Of a stretch of 64,000 nt of DNA, positions 46,400 to 53,844 are shown in pieces. Position 1 is the stretch's first letter, and every line of letters starts with the position of its first letter. The translations under genes were made by a program, and so were the position numbers. Where the stretch lies: assembly GCA_903899985.1 (NCBI GenBank), contig CAIULL010000254.1, forward strand, positions 42,640 to 106,639. Reading direction: 5' to 3'. This DNA comes from an uncultured Schlesneria sp. GTDB taxonomy: Bacteria > Planctomycetota > Planctomycetia > Planctomycetales > Planctomycetaceae. The notes under the pieces are model-generated. The model saw only the letters and a program-made list of their open reading frames with translations. It was not told the DNA's origin and searched no databases.

Positions 46400-46960
46400 T
46401 TAATCTTTTGTGTCTTCCGTTGAACGAAAAGCTTTTTCGACAAATTGTCGAATTTCGCCGTCAGATTTCCAAAACCCGGTTACAGCCAGGACTTTTCCAT
46501 TTTCCATCGCAAACCATACGGGATGATATCCCTCGTACTCCAGTTCCGAATGGGGTAACCATTTCGGAATGTCGTCAAAATTCTTTGTCGGGCGAATTGC
46601 GACCCGGCACAGACCGCTGAACCGCTGCGAAATCGTTGCGGTCAACCTCAGCATCGAAGCATCTTGTACGTTGATGACCGCGTACTCCAGTATCAACCAA
46701 CGTCCCGTTTTGAGTTCCGGTTCGATCTCTTCCGGGTTCGAGTCCAGCAAGACGAGATTCTCCGGCTTGCCTGTCATTGTCAGGTGAAGCTTGCCATTCG
46801 GAAGCCTGGATGCGGTCAACCCGAAGTCATCGAAATCGGTTGAATTCCTCGCAGGGTGGCTGAAAAAAAGGTGACCTTTGTAGAGGACGAAAATGTTTCC
46901 AATGCTGACGGCGACAAGCAAAGCCAGAACGACACCGCGCTTCTTCTGATCGCCCGTCAT
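46400..46960 (-). CDS. Hypothetical membrane-anchored protein
   Basis: About 186 residues from the ATG at 46960, preceded by AAGGAACCAAAG on the minus strand. A single N-terminal helix, GVVLALLVAVSIGNIFVLY, is followed by an extracytoplasmic domain with beta-rich sequence: DDFGLTASRLPNGKLHLTMT, WLILEYAVINVQDASMLRLT and HPVWFAMENGKVLAVTGFWK. No family is recognised. It converges with the DUF4351 gene. Its upstream gap contains a T/A palindromic repeat shared with a second site nearby. Confidence 0.6.
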   Translation of the reverse strand: MTGDQKKRGVVLALLVAVSIGNIFVLYKGHLFFSHPARNSTDFDDFGLTASRLPNGKLHLTMTGKPENLVLLDSNPEEIEPELKTGRWLILEYAVINVQDASMLRLTATISQRFSGLCRVAIRPTKNFDDIPKWLPHSELEYEGYHPVWFAMENGKVLAVTGFWKSDGEIRQFVEKAFRSTEDTKD

Positions 46961-46983
46961 CTTTGGTTCCTTATAGAACGCCA

Positions 46984-47025
46984 GGGACACTAATTTTTTC
47001 GCAAAAAAGCGATGTCCCCGCGGCT
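46984..47025. repeat. Palindromic repeat, copy 1 (GGGACA - T/A core - TGTCCC)
   Basis: GGGACACTAATTTTTTCGCA and AAAAAGCGATGTCCCCGCGG adjoin to make an imperfect hairpin with a T-run/A-run core. A related copy lies at 47889-47947 with the same order: GGGCCACAGCC, TTTTTCGAGAAAAA, GCTATGTCCC, then GGCCGACAG. Copy 1 separates the Zn-ribbon gene from the hypothetical membrane gene and could also act as a terminator for the former, since the minus strand carries T-rich sequence after the stem. Confidence 0.65.
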
Positions 47026-47026
47026 G

Positions 47027-47842
47027 TCAGGTTTGCAGGGGCGCTCGTGCTTGCTCAAGGCGTTCTAGGTCGGCTTGGCTCGCCCCGTGAACGTTGACTG
47101 CCAGGGGAATCGCTCGAAATGGATGCGCTTTCATCTTCAGAAGAAACTGAACCATCCGGTGAGTCATCTCGCCACAAAAGTAGTCGGAACCGTCCCAACG
47201 AGCCAAATCGACCACTGGGTATGGATGTTCAGGATCGTCAACAAGCACAAGTCGCTTCTCGTTCCGGGGGTTTGCATCCTCTTCCGAAACAAAATAGTCA
47301 GCGTTGCACTTCGGACAACCGGGAGGCCTCCTGTGGCAAACGGGACAGATCGGCTCGGCCCCGCAGTTCCAGCACTTGTAAGACGAAGGTTCGCAATGGC
47401 CCTGCATGATGCAATCGCGCCCATGACCAATCACGTGATACCATTCATCGCTGATGTGATTCGAATCACCATACACTTCTGCCCTCGCAACGCTGACGCC
47501 AACCAGACCACTGGATAGGAACGCGAAGGCCAGTTCCTTCTTGCAGACCAACTCCAAACCCATTTCGATCCACGCAATGGGCGCAATTTCTCGGCCTGTT
47601 CGATATTCAAAAACGGCTCGTGACACCCCCCAAGAACCCAGCGCGCAACACGTTTCATAGTAGACCTTTTTATAATCCGGGATGTACATGACCAGCCCGA
47701 TCTTCTGGTCCCGGGGTGAAACGTTTGCGATCTTTCCCTTCACGGGAGCCGCGTCAAAATCCGAAGAATCTCTATTAAGACTAAGTCCGTAGAAATAGCC
47801 CCATCGAGGTTCAATCGGCCCACGCAAATAGCGGGTGGTCAT
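47027..47842 (-). CDS. Hypothetical protein with double zinc-ribbon cysteine cluster
   Basis: About 271 residues from the ATG at 47842, behind GAAAGGATACCG. The middle of the protein has CWNCGAEPICPVCHRRPPGC then PKC, a Cys-rich treble/double zinc ribbon (C-x2-C-x5-C-x2-C-x5-C-x2-C). The preceding segment, HVIGHGRDCIMQGHCEPSSY, adds further Cys and His. The N-terminal half is beta-rich (IANVSPRDQKIGLVMYIPDY); the C-terminal half reads DYFCGEMTHRMVQFLLKMKA. I cannot name a family. Location with orphan genes suggests an accessory role. Its start overlaps the truncated upstream ORF by 32 bases. Confidence 0.62.
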   Translation of the reverse strand: MTTRYLRGPIEPRWGYFYGLSLNRDSSDFDAAPVKGKIANVSPRDQKIGLVMYIPDYKKVYYETCCALGSWGVSRAVFEYRTGREIAPIAWIEMGLELVCKKELAFAFLSSGLVGVSVARAEVYGDSNHISDEWYHVIGHGRDCIMQGHCEPSSYKCWNCGAEPICPVCHRRPPGCPKCNADYFVSEEDANPRNEKRLVLVDDPEHPYPVVDLARWDGSDYFCGEMTHRMVQFLLKMKAHPFRAIPLAVNVHGASQADLERLEQARAPLQT

Positions 47843-48149
47843 TCGGTATCCTTTCAAAATCAATCCGGCAGCAACTCGATCTTAAGGGGGACGTCACCGG
47901 GGCCACAGCCTTTTTCGAGAAAAAGCTATGTCCCTGGGGCCGACAGTCGTCTTGCGGAACAAACTTGGGAAGCCAATATCGCGTATTCGAATAAACAATC
48001 TCGGTCCAGCGATCCATCCTGCTGAGGATCGAGCCAACGTCGAGTGACTCAGTCCCAGGAAGACCAGCGGCAACCATCAGGTTCATCTCAGCCACGCCAA
48101 GACTCGCAAGCTGATCTTCTGAAATCGAACTCCAGTATTCGTAGTCCAT
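47811..48149 (-). pseudogene. Probably 3'-truncated gene fragment ending in palindromic repeat
   Basis: 112 codons. The first 65 residues look coding (YEYWSSISEDQLASLGVAEM, then NLMVAAGLPGTESLDVGSIL and YSNTRYWLPKFVPQD). I recall similar starts in longer planctomycete proteins of unknown function. The remaining codons are read from the palindromic repeat copy 2 (47889-47947) and from the 5' flank of the Zn-ribbon gene, giving low-complexity residues such as GHSFFSKKAVAPVTSPLRSS. The simplest reading is that insertion of the repeat, with loss of the 3' part, destroyed the gene. A short functional protein is not excluded. Confidence 0.5.
47889..47947. repeat. Palindromic repeat, copy 2, inside the truncated ORF
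   Basis: GGGGCCACAGCCTTTTTCGA and GAAAAAGCTATGTCCCTGGG adjoin, then GCCGACAG. It shares the T/A hairpin core and the TGTCCC...GGC-GACAG right flank with copy 1 at 46984-47025. The two copies are in the same orientation, about 900 bases apart, and frame the Zn-ribbon gene. Confidence 0.65.
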
Positions 48150-48685
48150 CAGAATCTTTCGGCCGTCTAATCGTTCTGGCTTCGAAGCAGTGTCACCGAC
48201 ACTGTCTGAAATGCAATTAGAGGTGTTTGGTGAGATGATTTCTAACGAATTCCATCAGGAATTCAACGAGCCAAGGTTCCAGACCTCGAAACCACGTTCA
48301 ACGTCACTGTCATGTTATCTGTTGTCGCTATTTAATGGGCCAACCGGGGACTTTGCTCGTTTGATCGCAGTGCAATGACGGTGGAGTGCAACGCTCAGGC
48401 AAAGCAGCAGCCCAGGCGGAACATGACAGTGAGGCAATGATTTATTTGTTGAAGCCATCGCCGATGATCGTGACAGGGCTGACGCCTTGCGTTGCCATCG
48501 CCAGTGCGACCGTTGTTGCAGAATTAACAATCAAACAATTCTTGGCGATTCCCCCGACATGCAAGGTGGTCGCCGGGCCTTGCCTGATGGCTATCCCCTG
48601 TTTCTTTTTTAACGTGACGTTGGGCCACGCTCACACACGCTGGGGCGAACGCCAAGAATCGCCAGCGGGTGCGATAGATAAAGGC

Positions 48686-48889
48686 ATGAAGACGTTTCAC
48701 GAATGGCTGGCAGATCGCACGAAAAACGAAGGGCTGTGGCTTAACGACAGGAATGCCGTGGTCGGCATGTCAAACATCAACCCGCTGTTGCAGAAGAAAG
48801 TGAAATTCAAGCCATTGAAACTGCCGAAGGCGAAGCTGGGCGTCGTGAAGACGCCCAAGCCCTTCAAGGCGATGACCCCGTTTGCCTGA
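48686..48889 (+). CDS. Small hypothetical protein (MKTFxEWL type)
   Basis: 67 residues from the ATG at 48686, preceded by GATAAAGGC. The sequence MKTFHEWLADRTKNEGLWLN, then DRNAVVGMSNINPL and a Lys/Pro-rich tail, resembles short planctomycete proteins that start the same way and contain the EGLWLNDxNAV-G-NPL phrase. The open frame extends upstream to 48386, but those 100 residues have no pattern and cross a likely intergenic region. No function known; small size and basic tail could fit nucleic-acid or protein binding. The 48150-48685 spacer holds nothing else I can support. Confidence 0.6.
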   Translation: MKTFHEWLADRTKNEGLWLNDRNAVVGMSNINPLLQKKVKFKPLKLPKAKLGVVKTPKPFKAMTPFA

Positions 48890-49033
48890 CAGTCGGTCAG
48901 GGGCTGGACCGTGGCCGGGCCGGTGCAGTGGCTATGGCTGGATGCTTTTCAGATATAAGGCGACGCTAATGCTATCAAACAACTTGAACTATTTTCGAAC
49001 GAGTGACTCTAAACAACGGAACACACGACCAGT

Positions 49034-49477
49034 TTAGACGGCAGACGGACCGTAATAGTTCAACTCAACGGATAACCCCAAATCGCCACATTTCTTTAAT
49101 GTCTCGGCCTCTAAAACCCCAGCAGAATGATTGGATTCGCTGAACCAACCAATTACCAAGGAAACTTGGCCTTCTTGCCCAAGTTGCGAAAACAAATCTC
49201 GATGCCCCTCCAATTCCCGCAACTTGCCGGTAATGAAATCGGAAATCGCCTCGTCACCAGAAAAGATCCTTTCCTCATCATGAAGCTCCGCTAACCAATG
49301 CGAAAGCAATACCTTTCTGGCGGGGACAACAGCAGTTCCATCTCTCGTCCGTCTCTCACTTCCTGCCATAGATTCAATTCTAGGTTGCAGGTTCGAAATC
49401 ACGTTCGAAATGTCGATTGGGTCGATCGTTGGATGAACAATGCTCAAGCTGACACAATAATAAAACTCATTTGCCAT
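49034..49477 (-). CDS. DUF4279-like protein
   Basis: About 147 residues from the ATG at 49477, which has TAAGGAACCGTTG before it. The layout fits DUF4279: an N-terminal strand with YYCVSLSIVHPTIDPIDISN (the typical P-x-x-I/D-x-x-x-I block), a middle LSHWLAELHDEERIFSGDEA helix, FITGKLRELEGHRDLFSQLG, and VSLVIGWFSESNHSAGVLEA with the terminal LGLSVELNYYG. DUF4279 members are small and occur among polymorphic-toxin immunity genes, but no toxin is nearby. The IS5-type transposase ends only 23 bases upstream, so the original promoter region has probably been displaced. Confidence 0.6.
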   Translation of the reverse strand: MANEFYYCVSLSIVHPTIDPIDISNVISNLQPRIESMAGSERRTRDGTAVVPARKVLLSHWLAELHDEERIFSGDEAISDFITGKLRELEGHRDLFSQLGQEGQVSLVIGWFSESNHSAGVLEAETLKKCGDLGLSVELNYYGPSAV

Positions 49478-49499
49478 CAACGGTTCCTTAGAAATCATT

Positions 49500-49946
49500 T
49501 CAAAACCGACCTAAGCATAGCATCAAACACGCCAGATGGAAAAAGCCTTCGAACAAATGTGCGTAAAACTCATATCGAACGAGCAGTCTTCTTTGGTATC
49601 CAAGCCAACTAATTGTTCGTTCGATCTTCCATCGGTGCCGATATCGCCTCAGCGATCGACCATCCTGTCGGGAAGGCTTCTTGCGCCCTTTCCGATGCGG
49701 GGTGATTTGTTCGATGCCCCGCCGCTTGAGGGCATCTCGAATCCAGTCGGCGTCGGCTGCCTTGTCATAAATCAGTCGACGGGGTCGTTTCTTCCCGATT
49801 CGGATATCAACCAACGTCTCAATCGTGCTGACTTCGGCTGTCTGAGCCGACGTTGTGAATGCCGAGATGGGAATTCCCTGCGCATCCGTCATCAACATGA
49901 GCTTTGTTCCTTTTCCTTTCTTGGTCTTACCAACCTCAGCACCCCC
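49500..49946 (-). CDS. IS5-family transposase, -1 frame (catalytic C-terminal part)
   Basis: Entered from frame 0 at the slippery site. It continues GGAEVGKTKKGKGTK, LMLMTDAQGIPISAF, then KKRPRRLIYDKAADADWIRD, GRKKPSRQDGRSLRRYRHRW and ERTISWLGYQRRLLVRYEFY, ending LACLMLCLGRF. This supplies the second Asp and the Glu of the catalytic triad. An internal ATG at 49898 could give a separate short product, but it would lack the first Asp. The joint frame-0 plus -1 protein is about 283 residues, normal for the group. Confidence 0.8.
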   Translation of the reverse strand, partial: GGAEVGKTKKGKGTKLMLMTDAQGIPISAFTTSAQTAEVSTIETLVDIRIGKKRPRRLIYDKAADADWIRDALKRRGIEQITPHRKGRKKPSRQDGRSLRRYRHRWKIERTISWLGYQRRLLVRYEFYAHLFEGFFHLACLMLCLGRF

Positions 49947-50350
49947 TTTTTTGCAGGCGAAAAGGTGCCATCACCCATTGCCTGCGACCAATCCAGCAGT
50001 TTTCGCCGGTCCATGAGCTTGACGAGTCTTTCCCAAGCGTGGACGAGCAATCCGGCCTCCGTCCACTCCTTATGTCGTCGCCAGCAAGTTGCAAAAGAGG
50101 GATATCGTTCTGGTAAATCTTGCCATCGAGCACCCGTCTTCAACACCCAAAGAACGCCTTCCATACATTGCCGCGAGTCAACTCGCGGACGTCCTCCTTC
50201 AGGGGAGGGTTCGGGGGGCTCAAATAAGTCTTTAATCAGATTCCATTGGACATCGGTAACAAAAGGTTTCGGGGCCGTCCTGGACCCTGTCGTATTCGGC
50301 CGCCGTCTTCGGGGCCACATTGACAGGGTAACTTGCAGGCATGGGGACAC
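49892..50350 (-). CDS. IS5-family transposase, frame 0 (N-terminal part)
   Basis: Reads KPFVTDVQWNLIKDLFEPPE, then GGRPRVDSRQCMEGVLWVLK, TGARWQDLPERYPSFATCWR and GDGTFSPAKKG, the DUF4096 plus start of the DDE domain. The normal N terminus of relatives is close to the KPFVTD block; here the codon two residues before PKP is ACG (50278), so the ancestral ATG may have mutated and a start further upstream (ATG at 50320, or the codon at 50350) would be used. Without frameshifting, the frame runs off into VLRLVRPRKEKEQSSC and stops. Confidence 0.8.
   Translation of the reverse strand: MSPCLQVTLSMWPRRRRPNTTGSRTAPKPFVTDVQWNLIKDLFEPPEPSPEGGRPRVDSRQCMEGVLWVLKTGARWQDLPERYPSFATCWRRHKEWTEAGLLVHAWERLVKLMDRRKLLDWSQAMGDGTFSPAKKGVLRLVRPRKEKEQSSC
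49946..49952 (-). promoter_or_regulatory. Programmed -1 ribosomal frameshift site (A_AAA_AAG)
   Basis: On the minus strand the sequence is GCA AAA AAG GGG GTG in frame 0, which gives the heptamer A AAA AAG in exactly the phase needed for -1 tandem slippage. After the slip the next codons are GGG GGT GCT GAG GTT GGT, giving KKGGAEVG as in single-frame IS5 relatives. The -1 frame then stays open for 148 codons to the transposase stop. No strong downstream hairpin was found by eye. Confidence 0.8.
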
Positions 50351-50500
50351 TGCACGTTCTCAGGATCGGGAATTTAAGACGAGTCGGCGACCATACGTTG
50401 ATTCGACCGACTTTCGCCACAACTCATTCATATTTATTGGCTTATAGACTCTGTTCAGCCACGCGGATAGTCGGAGTTCGATCGAAGTGCAGTGTCCCCA
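50342..50500. mobile_element. MITE-like element with 14-bp perfect terminal inverted repeats
   Basis: TGGGGACACTGCAC at 50342-50355 and its exact reverse complement GTGCAGTGTCCCCA at 50487-50500 bound 159 bases with no coding potential of their own. The left end lies immediately before the IS5 transposase frame and the right end immediately before the beheaded Rpn fragment. No target duplication is visible. It may be a MITE, or the ends of a deleted larger element. Confidence 0.65.
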
Positions 50501-50515
50501 GCGTTCTCCCCTCTC

Positions 50516-51178
50516 ATCTACCATGTCGAAATGCAGTTATCGATTTTTAGCGGATTGATCCAGCGGATCGTTTTCTACGGTTGCGAAATCTATACCGACC
50601 AACTGAGGTCGGGCGATGACTATGCTTTGCTGAAGCCCGCGTATTCCATCTGTCTGCTCGACGGAGTCCTCTGGCACGATTCGAAGAAAGTCCACCATGC
50701 CTTCCGGTTCACCGATCTGGAAACAGGACGGACCTTAAATGATACTTTAGAAATTCACACGATCGAGTTGGGACGGTATCATTTAGAAGAGAAGGATCTG
50801 GCTACGGCGAGTTTCCTGGAATGTTGGCTCTATTGGCTGCTCCATGCCCATGAATACGAACCCGAAGAGTTGTTAAGACTGTTTCCACAGGAAGCAATTC
50901 GTCTCGCGACTCAGACAATCACACAGATCGCAGAAGTTACCGAAGACAAAGCAATGTACGATGGACGAGAAAAAGCGATCCGCGACCGACAATGGGAATT
51001 GAATGCCTCACGCAATGAGGGCCTTATTGCTGGGAAAATCGAATTGATTCGGATGCTTCAAGAGATTTTGAATCTTCCTGTTGGCACCGATTCGGATTTC
51101 GAAGGCAAAACCTTGGAAGAACTTCAGTCAAAAACGGCTGATCTTCAAGAACGCCTGCGTAACCGTCGCGTTTCCTGA
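50516..51178 (+). pseudogene. 5'-truncated Rpn-family PD-(D/E)XK transposase remnant
   Basis: The frame resumes inside the nuclease core: YHVEMQLSIFSGLIQRIVFY, then GCEIYTDQLRSGDDYALLKP and the family-typical AYSICLLDGVLWHD. Full-length relatives have about 70 residues before this VEMQ motif, carrying the first Asp; these are absent, and the sequence upstream is the MITE-like repeat. The C-terminal region to NLPVGTDSDFEGKTLEELQS then QERLRNRRVS is intact. An in-frame GTG exists inside the repeat arm (50492), so a truncated protein could be made, but it lacks a catalytic residue. It converges on the complete Rpn gene downstream. Confidence 0.78.
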
Positions 51179-51221
51179 AGATCCTCGATTTAAGATATTA
51201 AGAAACCACTTTTTATTTGAA

Positions 51222-52100
51222 TCAACTGGACTGCCGGGATCGCAATTGAAGGCGGAGTTGTGAGCACAGGTCATTAAGTTGAATTGCGTCGTAAGTCGAC
51301 AAATCCTTGCGACCCGGTTCGGTCAATCCGAGAAGCTCTTGAAGAATGACGATCTGGCCGACCAATTCCCCTTCCTTCAGCGCTTCGGCACGGGTGCTTT
51401 CAATCCTCCAACCTTCGTCCAGTTTGTACTTTAGTCGCGAAATATAATCGCTCATTTGGTCGGGATTGTCTTTGATCATTTCTAAAACTCCTGCCGCTTC
51501 GGCGAATTCCGGCTCCGGAAACAGTTCCCGGATTTCAATCAGCGTCAGGTTTTCCGCGTTCAACAGAAAAAATGACCATCGTTCCGCCGCCGTAGCCGAT
51601 TGCAGATTCTCGCGTGTCGCTGTCAACTTCGTCAATTCTAATATGTGAATCTGCAAATCGTCCGTAAAAACACGACCGAATTCATCTCGAAGCCGAAAAT
51701 CCGTATGCAGGTTGTCGCAGCCTGTCAGCAATGGTTTGTCCAACACACAAATCACGATGGCTGGCCGGAGTTCGTGATACTGGTCTCCTTGGCGCATTTG
51801 TTCGACATAGAGTCGGGCGTCGTAAAATGCGAGTCGCTGACGTAATCCAGGGGGAATTGACGTCTGCATTTCGATGTTGAATTTCCGACCCCGTTCATCT
51901 GTGGCGAGGATGTCGAGAACAACCCACTTGTCCTTTTCAAAATTAGGGCCGACATACGGATTCTCAATTTCGATGCTCACGATCTTCACTTTGTCGCCGA
52001 GAATCGCATTTAAAAAGTGGATCGTCACGCGCTCGTGCCCTCGACTGGCCAGCATGAGCTTGAAAGCAAAATCGACGAGCGGGCTGATTCCAATTGGCAT
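51222..52100 (-). CDS. Rpn-family recombination-promoting nuclease / putative transposase
   Basis: 292 residues, complete. It begins PLVDFAFKLMLASRGHERVT, the standard start of this family. The nuclease pattern is DKWVVLDILATDERGRKFNI then EMQ, with Asp in VLDILAT and the E-x-Q in NIEMQ. Further blocks are RLAFYDARLYVEQMRQGDQY, PAIVICVLDKPLL and FFLLNAENLTLIEIRELFPE. The C-terminal helices (EGWRIESTRAEALKEGELVG) match those of the remnant on the opposite strand. E. coli RpnA cleaves DNA and promotes RecA-independent recombination. This copy may be functional. It converges with the remnant, 44 bases apart. Confidence 0.88.
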   Translation of the reverse strand: MPIGISPLVDFAFKLMLASRGHERVTIHFLNAILGDKVKIVSIEIENPYVGPNFEKDKWVVLDILATDERGRKFNIEMQTSIPPGLRQRLAFYDARLYVEQMRQGDQYHELRPAIVICVLDKPLLTGCDNLHTDFRLRDEFGRVFTDDLQIHILELTKLTATRENLQSATAAERWSFFLLNAENLTLIEIRELFPEPEFAEAAGVLEMIKDNPDQMSDYISRLKYKLDEGWRIESTRAEALKEGELVGQIVILQELLGLTEPGRKDLSTYDAIQLNDLCSQLRLQLRSRQSS

Positions 52101-52439
52101 TTTTTTGAATCCTTAACGGATCGATCGTTCCAACAGGCGGTTTGCCGCGATCGGCTTCATCAAGGGATAAAGTGCCCAATCGGAATTGTCATGATTCCCA
52201 TAAGTTTGTTTAACGCTGCCGAATCTCAAGGGAAATCGAGACGTTAAGAAATTACGACGTTTTCGCCAATTCTCGCACGGGCACAGATGTCGGACTCCAA
52301 TTCCTGATTTTCGGCGTCGAGAAGAGGGGCTTTGTAGCGGTCGAGGTTCGTGGCCCTCCATGATGACTCCCGTAATTGCCCGCATTCCTTTCACGTCGAA
52401 AAGAATCATCCAAACATTAAGACTTTATTTATGATTTTC

Positions 52440-53840
52440 TATTGATATGCGACAAATTTTATTGTATTTTTATGGAGACTCTTATTTGGCGAAGAGGAAG
52501 AAATCCGCAAAGACCGAGCCGAAGCGGATAGAGAGTGGTTTTGAGTGTCTAGAGAGTAGAAAAATCGGGACATCAGTTTCGTTTCTGAGACTGGTCTAAT
52601 TACCACTTTCGCCTCAACGACTTTCTGGCCGTTTCGGCCCGGTTCGCTTGGTTTACCGCAAAACAAACCCCGGCGACGGCAATTGATCTTTGACAACTTG
52701 GAATAATTTTTAATGCGATTCGTTCGGCTGTTGACACGTGCGGCGAACCGTGGGGGTTCGGTGCTTGGGATTTGGGGGGCTGGTGACGTTGGTGCGTGGG
52801 AAGTTGGTGCGGGGTCGGGAGACCACCCGCACAACTGGTGTGCGGGGTCGGGAGACCGCTCGCACAACTGAGGCTGCATTTTTCGTGTTTTCGTTCTTTC
52901 GTCTTTTCGTGATCCTCTTGATAATCTCGCTTTCCGCGACTTAATGATGAAAACCAATCACGAAAGCACGAAAGTTCGAAAACACGAAACAGACAAAGCG
53001 AACTCAATCGAAGTTGGTCGAACTGCGTCGAACTCGATCGAACTCGAACACCCACACAAAACCGGGAAACGACAGCAAAAATCCTGTAATTTACAAGGAA
53101 AGGTCGAAGTCGATCGAACTTGATCGAACTTTGACACCATATTTCTTGGAACCATGAATTCAGCAGTAGAGAAGATTTTGAACAGAAGGAAACGAAGGTA
53201 ACGAAGTGAAGAAAATCGCATACGAGGCGCCTCGAGGTGGGACGCCGTCCTGAAGAAGAAGCGAGAACGGTTGAAGTTGGCCAACTTCGAACCTGCCAAA
53301 ACCCCTGTAAAAAAGGAACTTGGCCAACTTGGCCAAGTTTTTTCTAAGATGCAAATCGAATGAAATCGGTTTTTGGATGAAAACCGAAGGACGAACAATC
53401 GAAAGGTCAATCAAAGTCAGTCGAACTCGTGCGAAGTCTGGTGAACTCGCTCGAACTTTTTTGCGGCGGAGAGATGACGAAAAGCCTATGAAATACGAGG
53501 AATGGTCGAAGTCGCTCGAACTCGCGCGAATTTTTCTAACAAATTTCATTTCGGTGGAGCAGCAGAGCGGAAGAGAAGATTTTTGAACAGAAGGTTTGAA
53601 GTTAACGAAGGGAAGAAAATCGCAAACGGTCAGGATGCTGCTTGAATTTGCAGACGATCTCGGTGCGTATGCTTCATTCAATTGCGCAGTCACGGGTCAT
53701 ACGCGAAGCGGAGCTTCGAAGAGGGCGTTCCCAAGCGGGAGCTTGGGAACGAGAAAACCTGCAAAAATGCCTGAAAAAACGGAACTTGGCCAACTTGGCC
53801 AACTTTTTTTGGTGATGTTTCGGTTGGTGGGCTGAAGCGG
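52440..53840. repeat. Gene-free, repeat-dense stretch
   Basis: About 1.4 kb without a credible gene (the adjoining 52101-52440 also lacks one). It holds two 30-base direct copies of TGCGGGGTCGGGAGACC plus CGCACAACTG (52808-52837 and 52841-52870), about nine TCGAAC or TCGAACT(C/T) phrases between 52990 and 53560, three to four TTGGCCAACTTGGCCAA-like runs (53276, 53322, 53785), and two copies of a GAACAGAAGG...AACGAAG phrase (53177 and 53586). It also contains the 11-bp hairpin CGTTCCCAAGC-GGGA-GCTTGGGAACG at 53726-53751. The mixture looks like accumulated small repeats in decaying DNA. Confidence 0.7.
52881..52989. repeat. Imperfect 34-bp inverted repeat (CACGAAAGCACGAAAG type)
   Basis: The left arm, 52881-52913, reads TTTCGTGTTTTCGTTCTTTC then GTCTTTTCGTGAT; the right arm, 52956-52989, is nearly its reverse complement, reading ATCACGAAAGCACGAAAGTT then CGAAAACACGAAA. 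The 42-base loop is TAATCTCGCTTTCC-rich. It is a self-complementary unit, probably a dispersed small element rather than a terminator, as no gene ends here. Confidence 0.7.
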
Positions 53841-53844
53841 ACGC

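Larger units (their letters stand above)
49500..50350 (-). mobile_element. IS5-family insertion sequence (transposase region; ends not resolved)
   Basis: The block encodes one IS5-family transposase split over two frames. All DDE residues are visible: Asp in AMGDGTFSPAKKG, Asp in RRLIYDKAADADWIRDALKR, and Glu in RHRWKIERTISWLGYQRRLL. On the downstream side the transposase stop is followed by a TTTTGAAATGATTTC phrase, but I could not find its inverted counterpart upstream. The 5' side is occupied by the 159-bp inverted-repeat element, so the IS may have lost its left inverted repeat. No target-site duplication is seen. Confidence 0.85.

Noticed and set aside
48386..48685. Upstream extension of the small MKTF protein frame
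   Set aside because: The residues have no domain or signal pattern, and the recognisable protein begins at 48686 with its own ribosome-binding site.
52113..52409. 98-codon minus-strand ORF upstream of the Rpn gene, with a second open frame ending in ICARARIGENVVIS
   Set aside because: Neither frame has a ribosome-binding site or recognised domain; both may come from a dispersed repeat. I could not support a gene without a database search.
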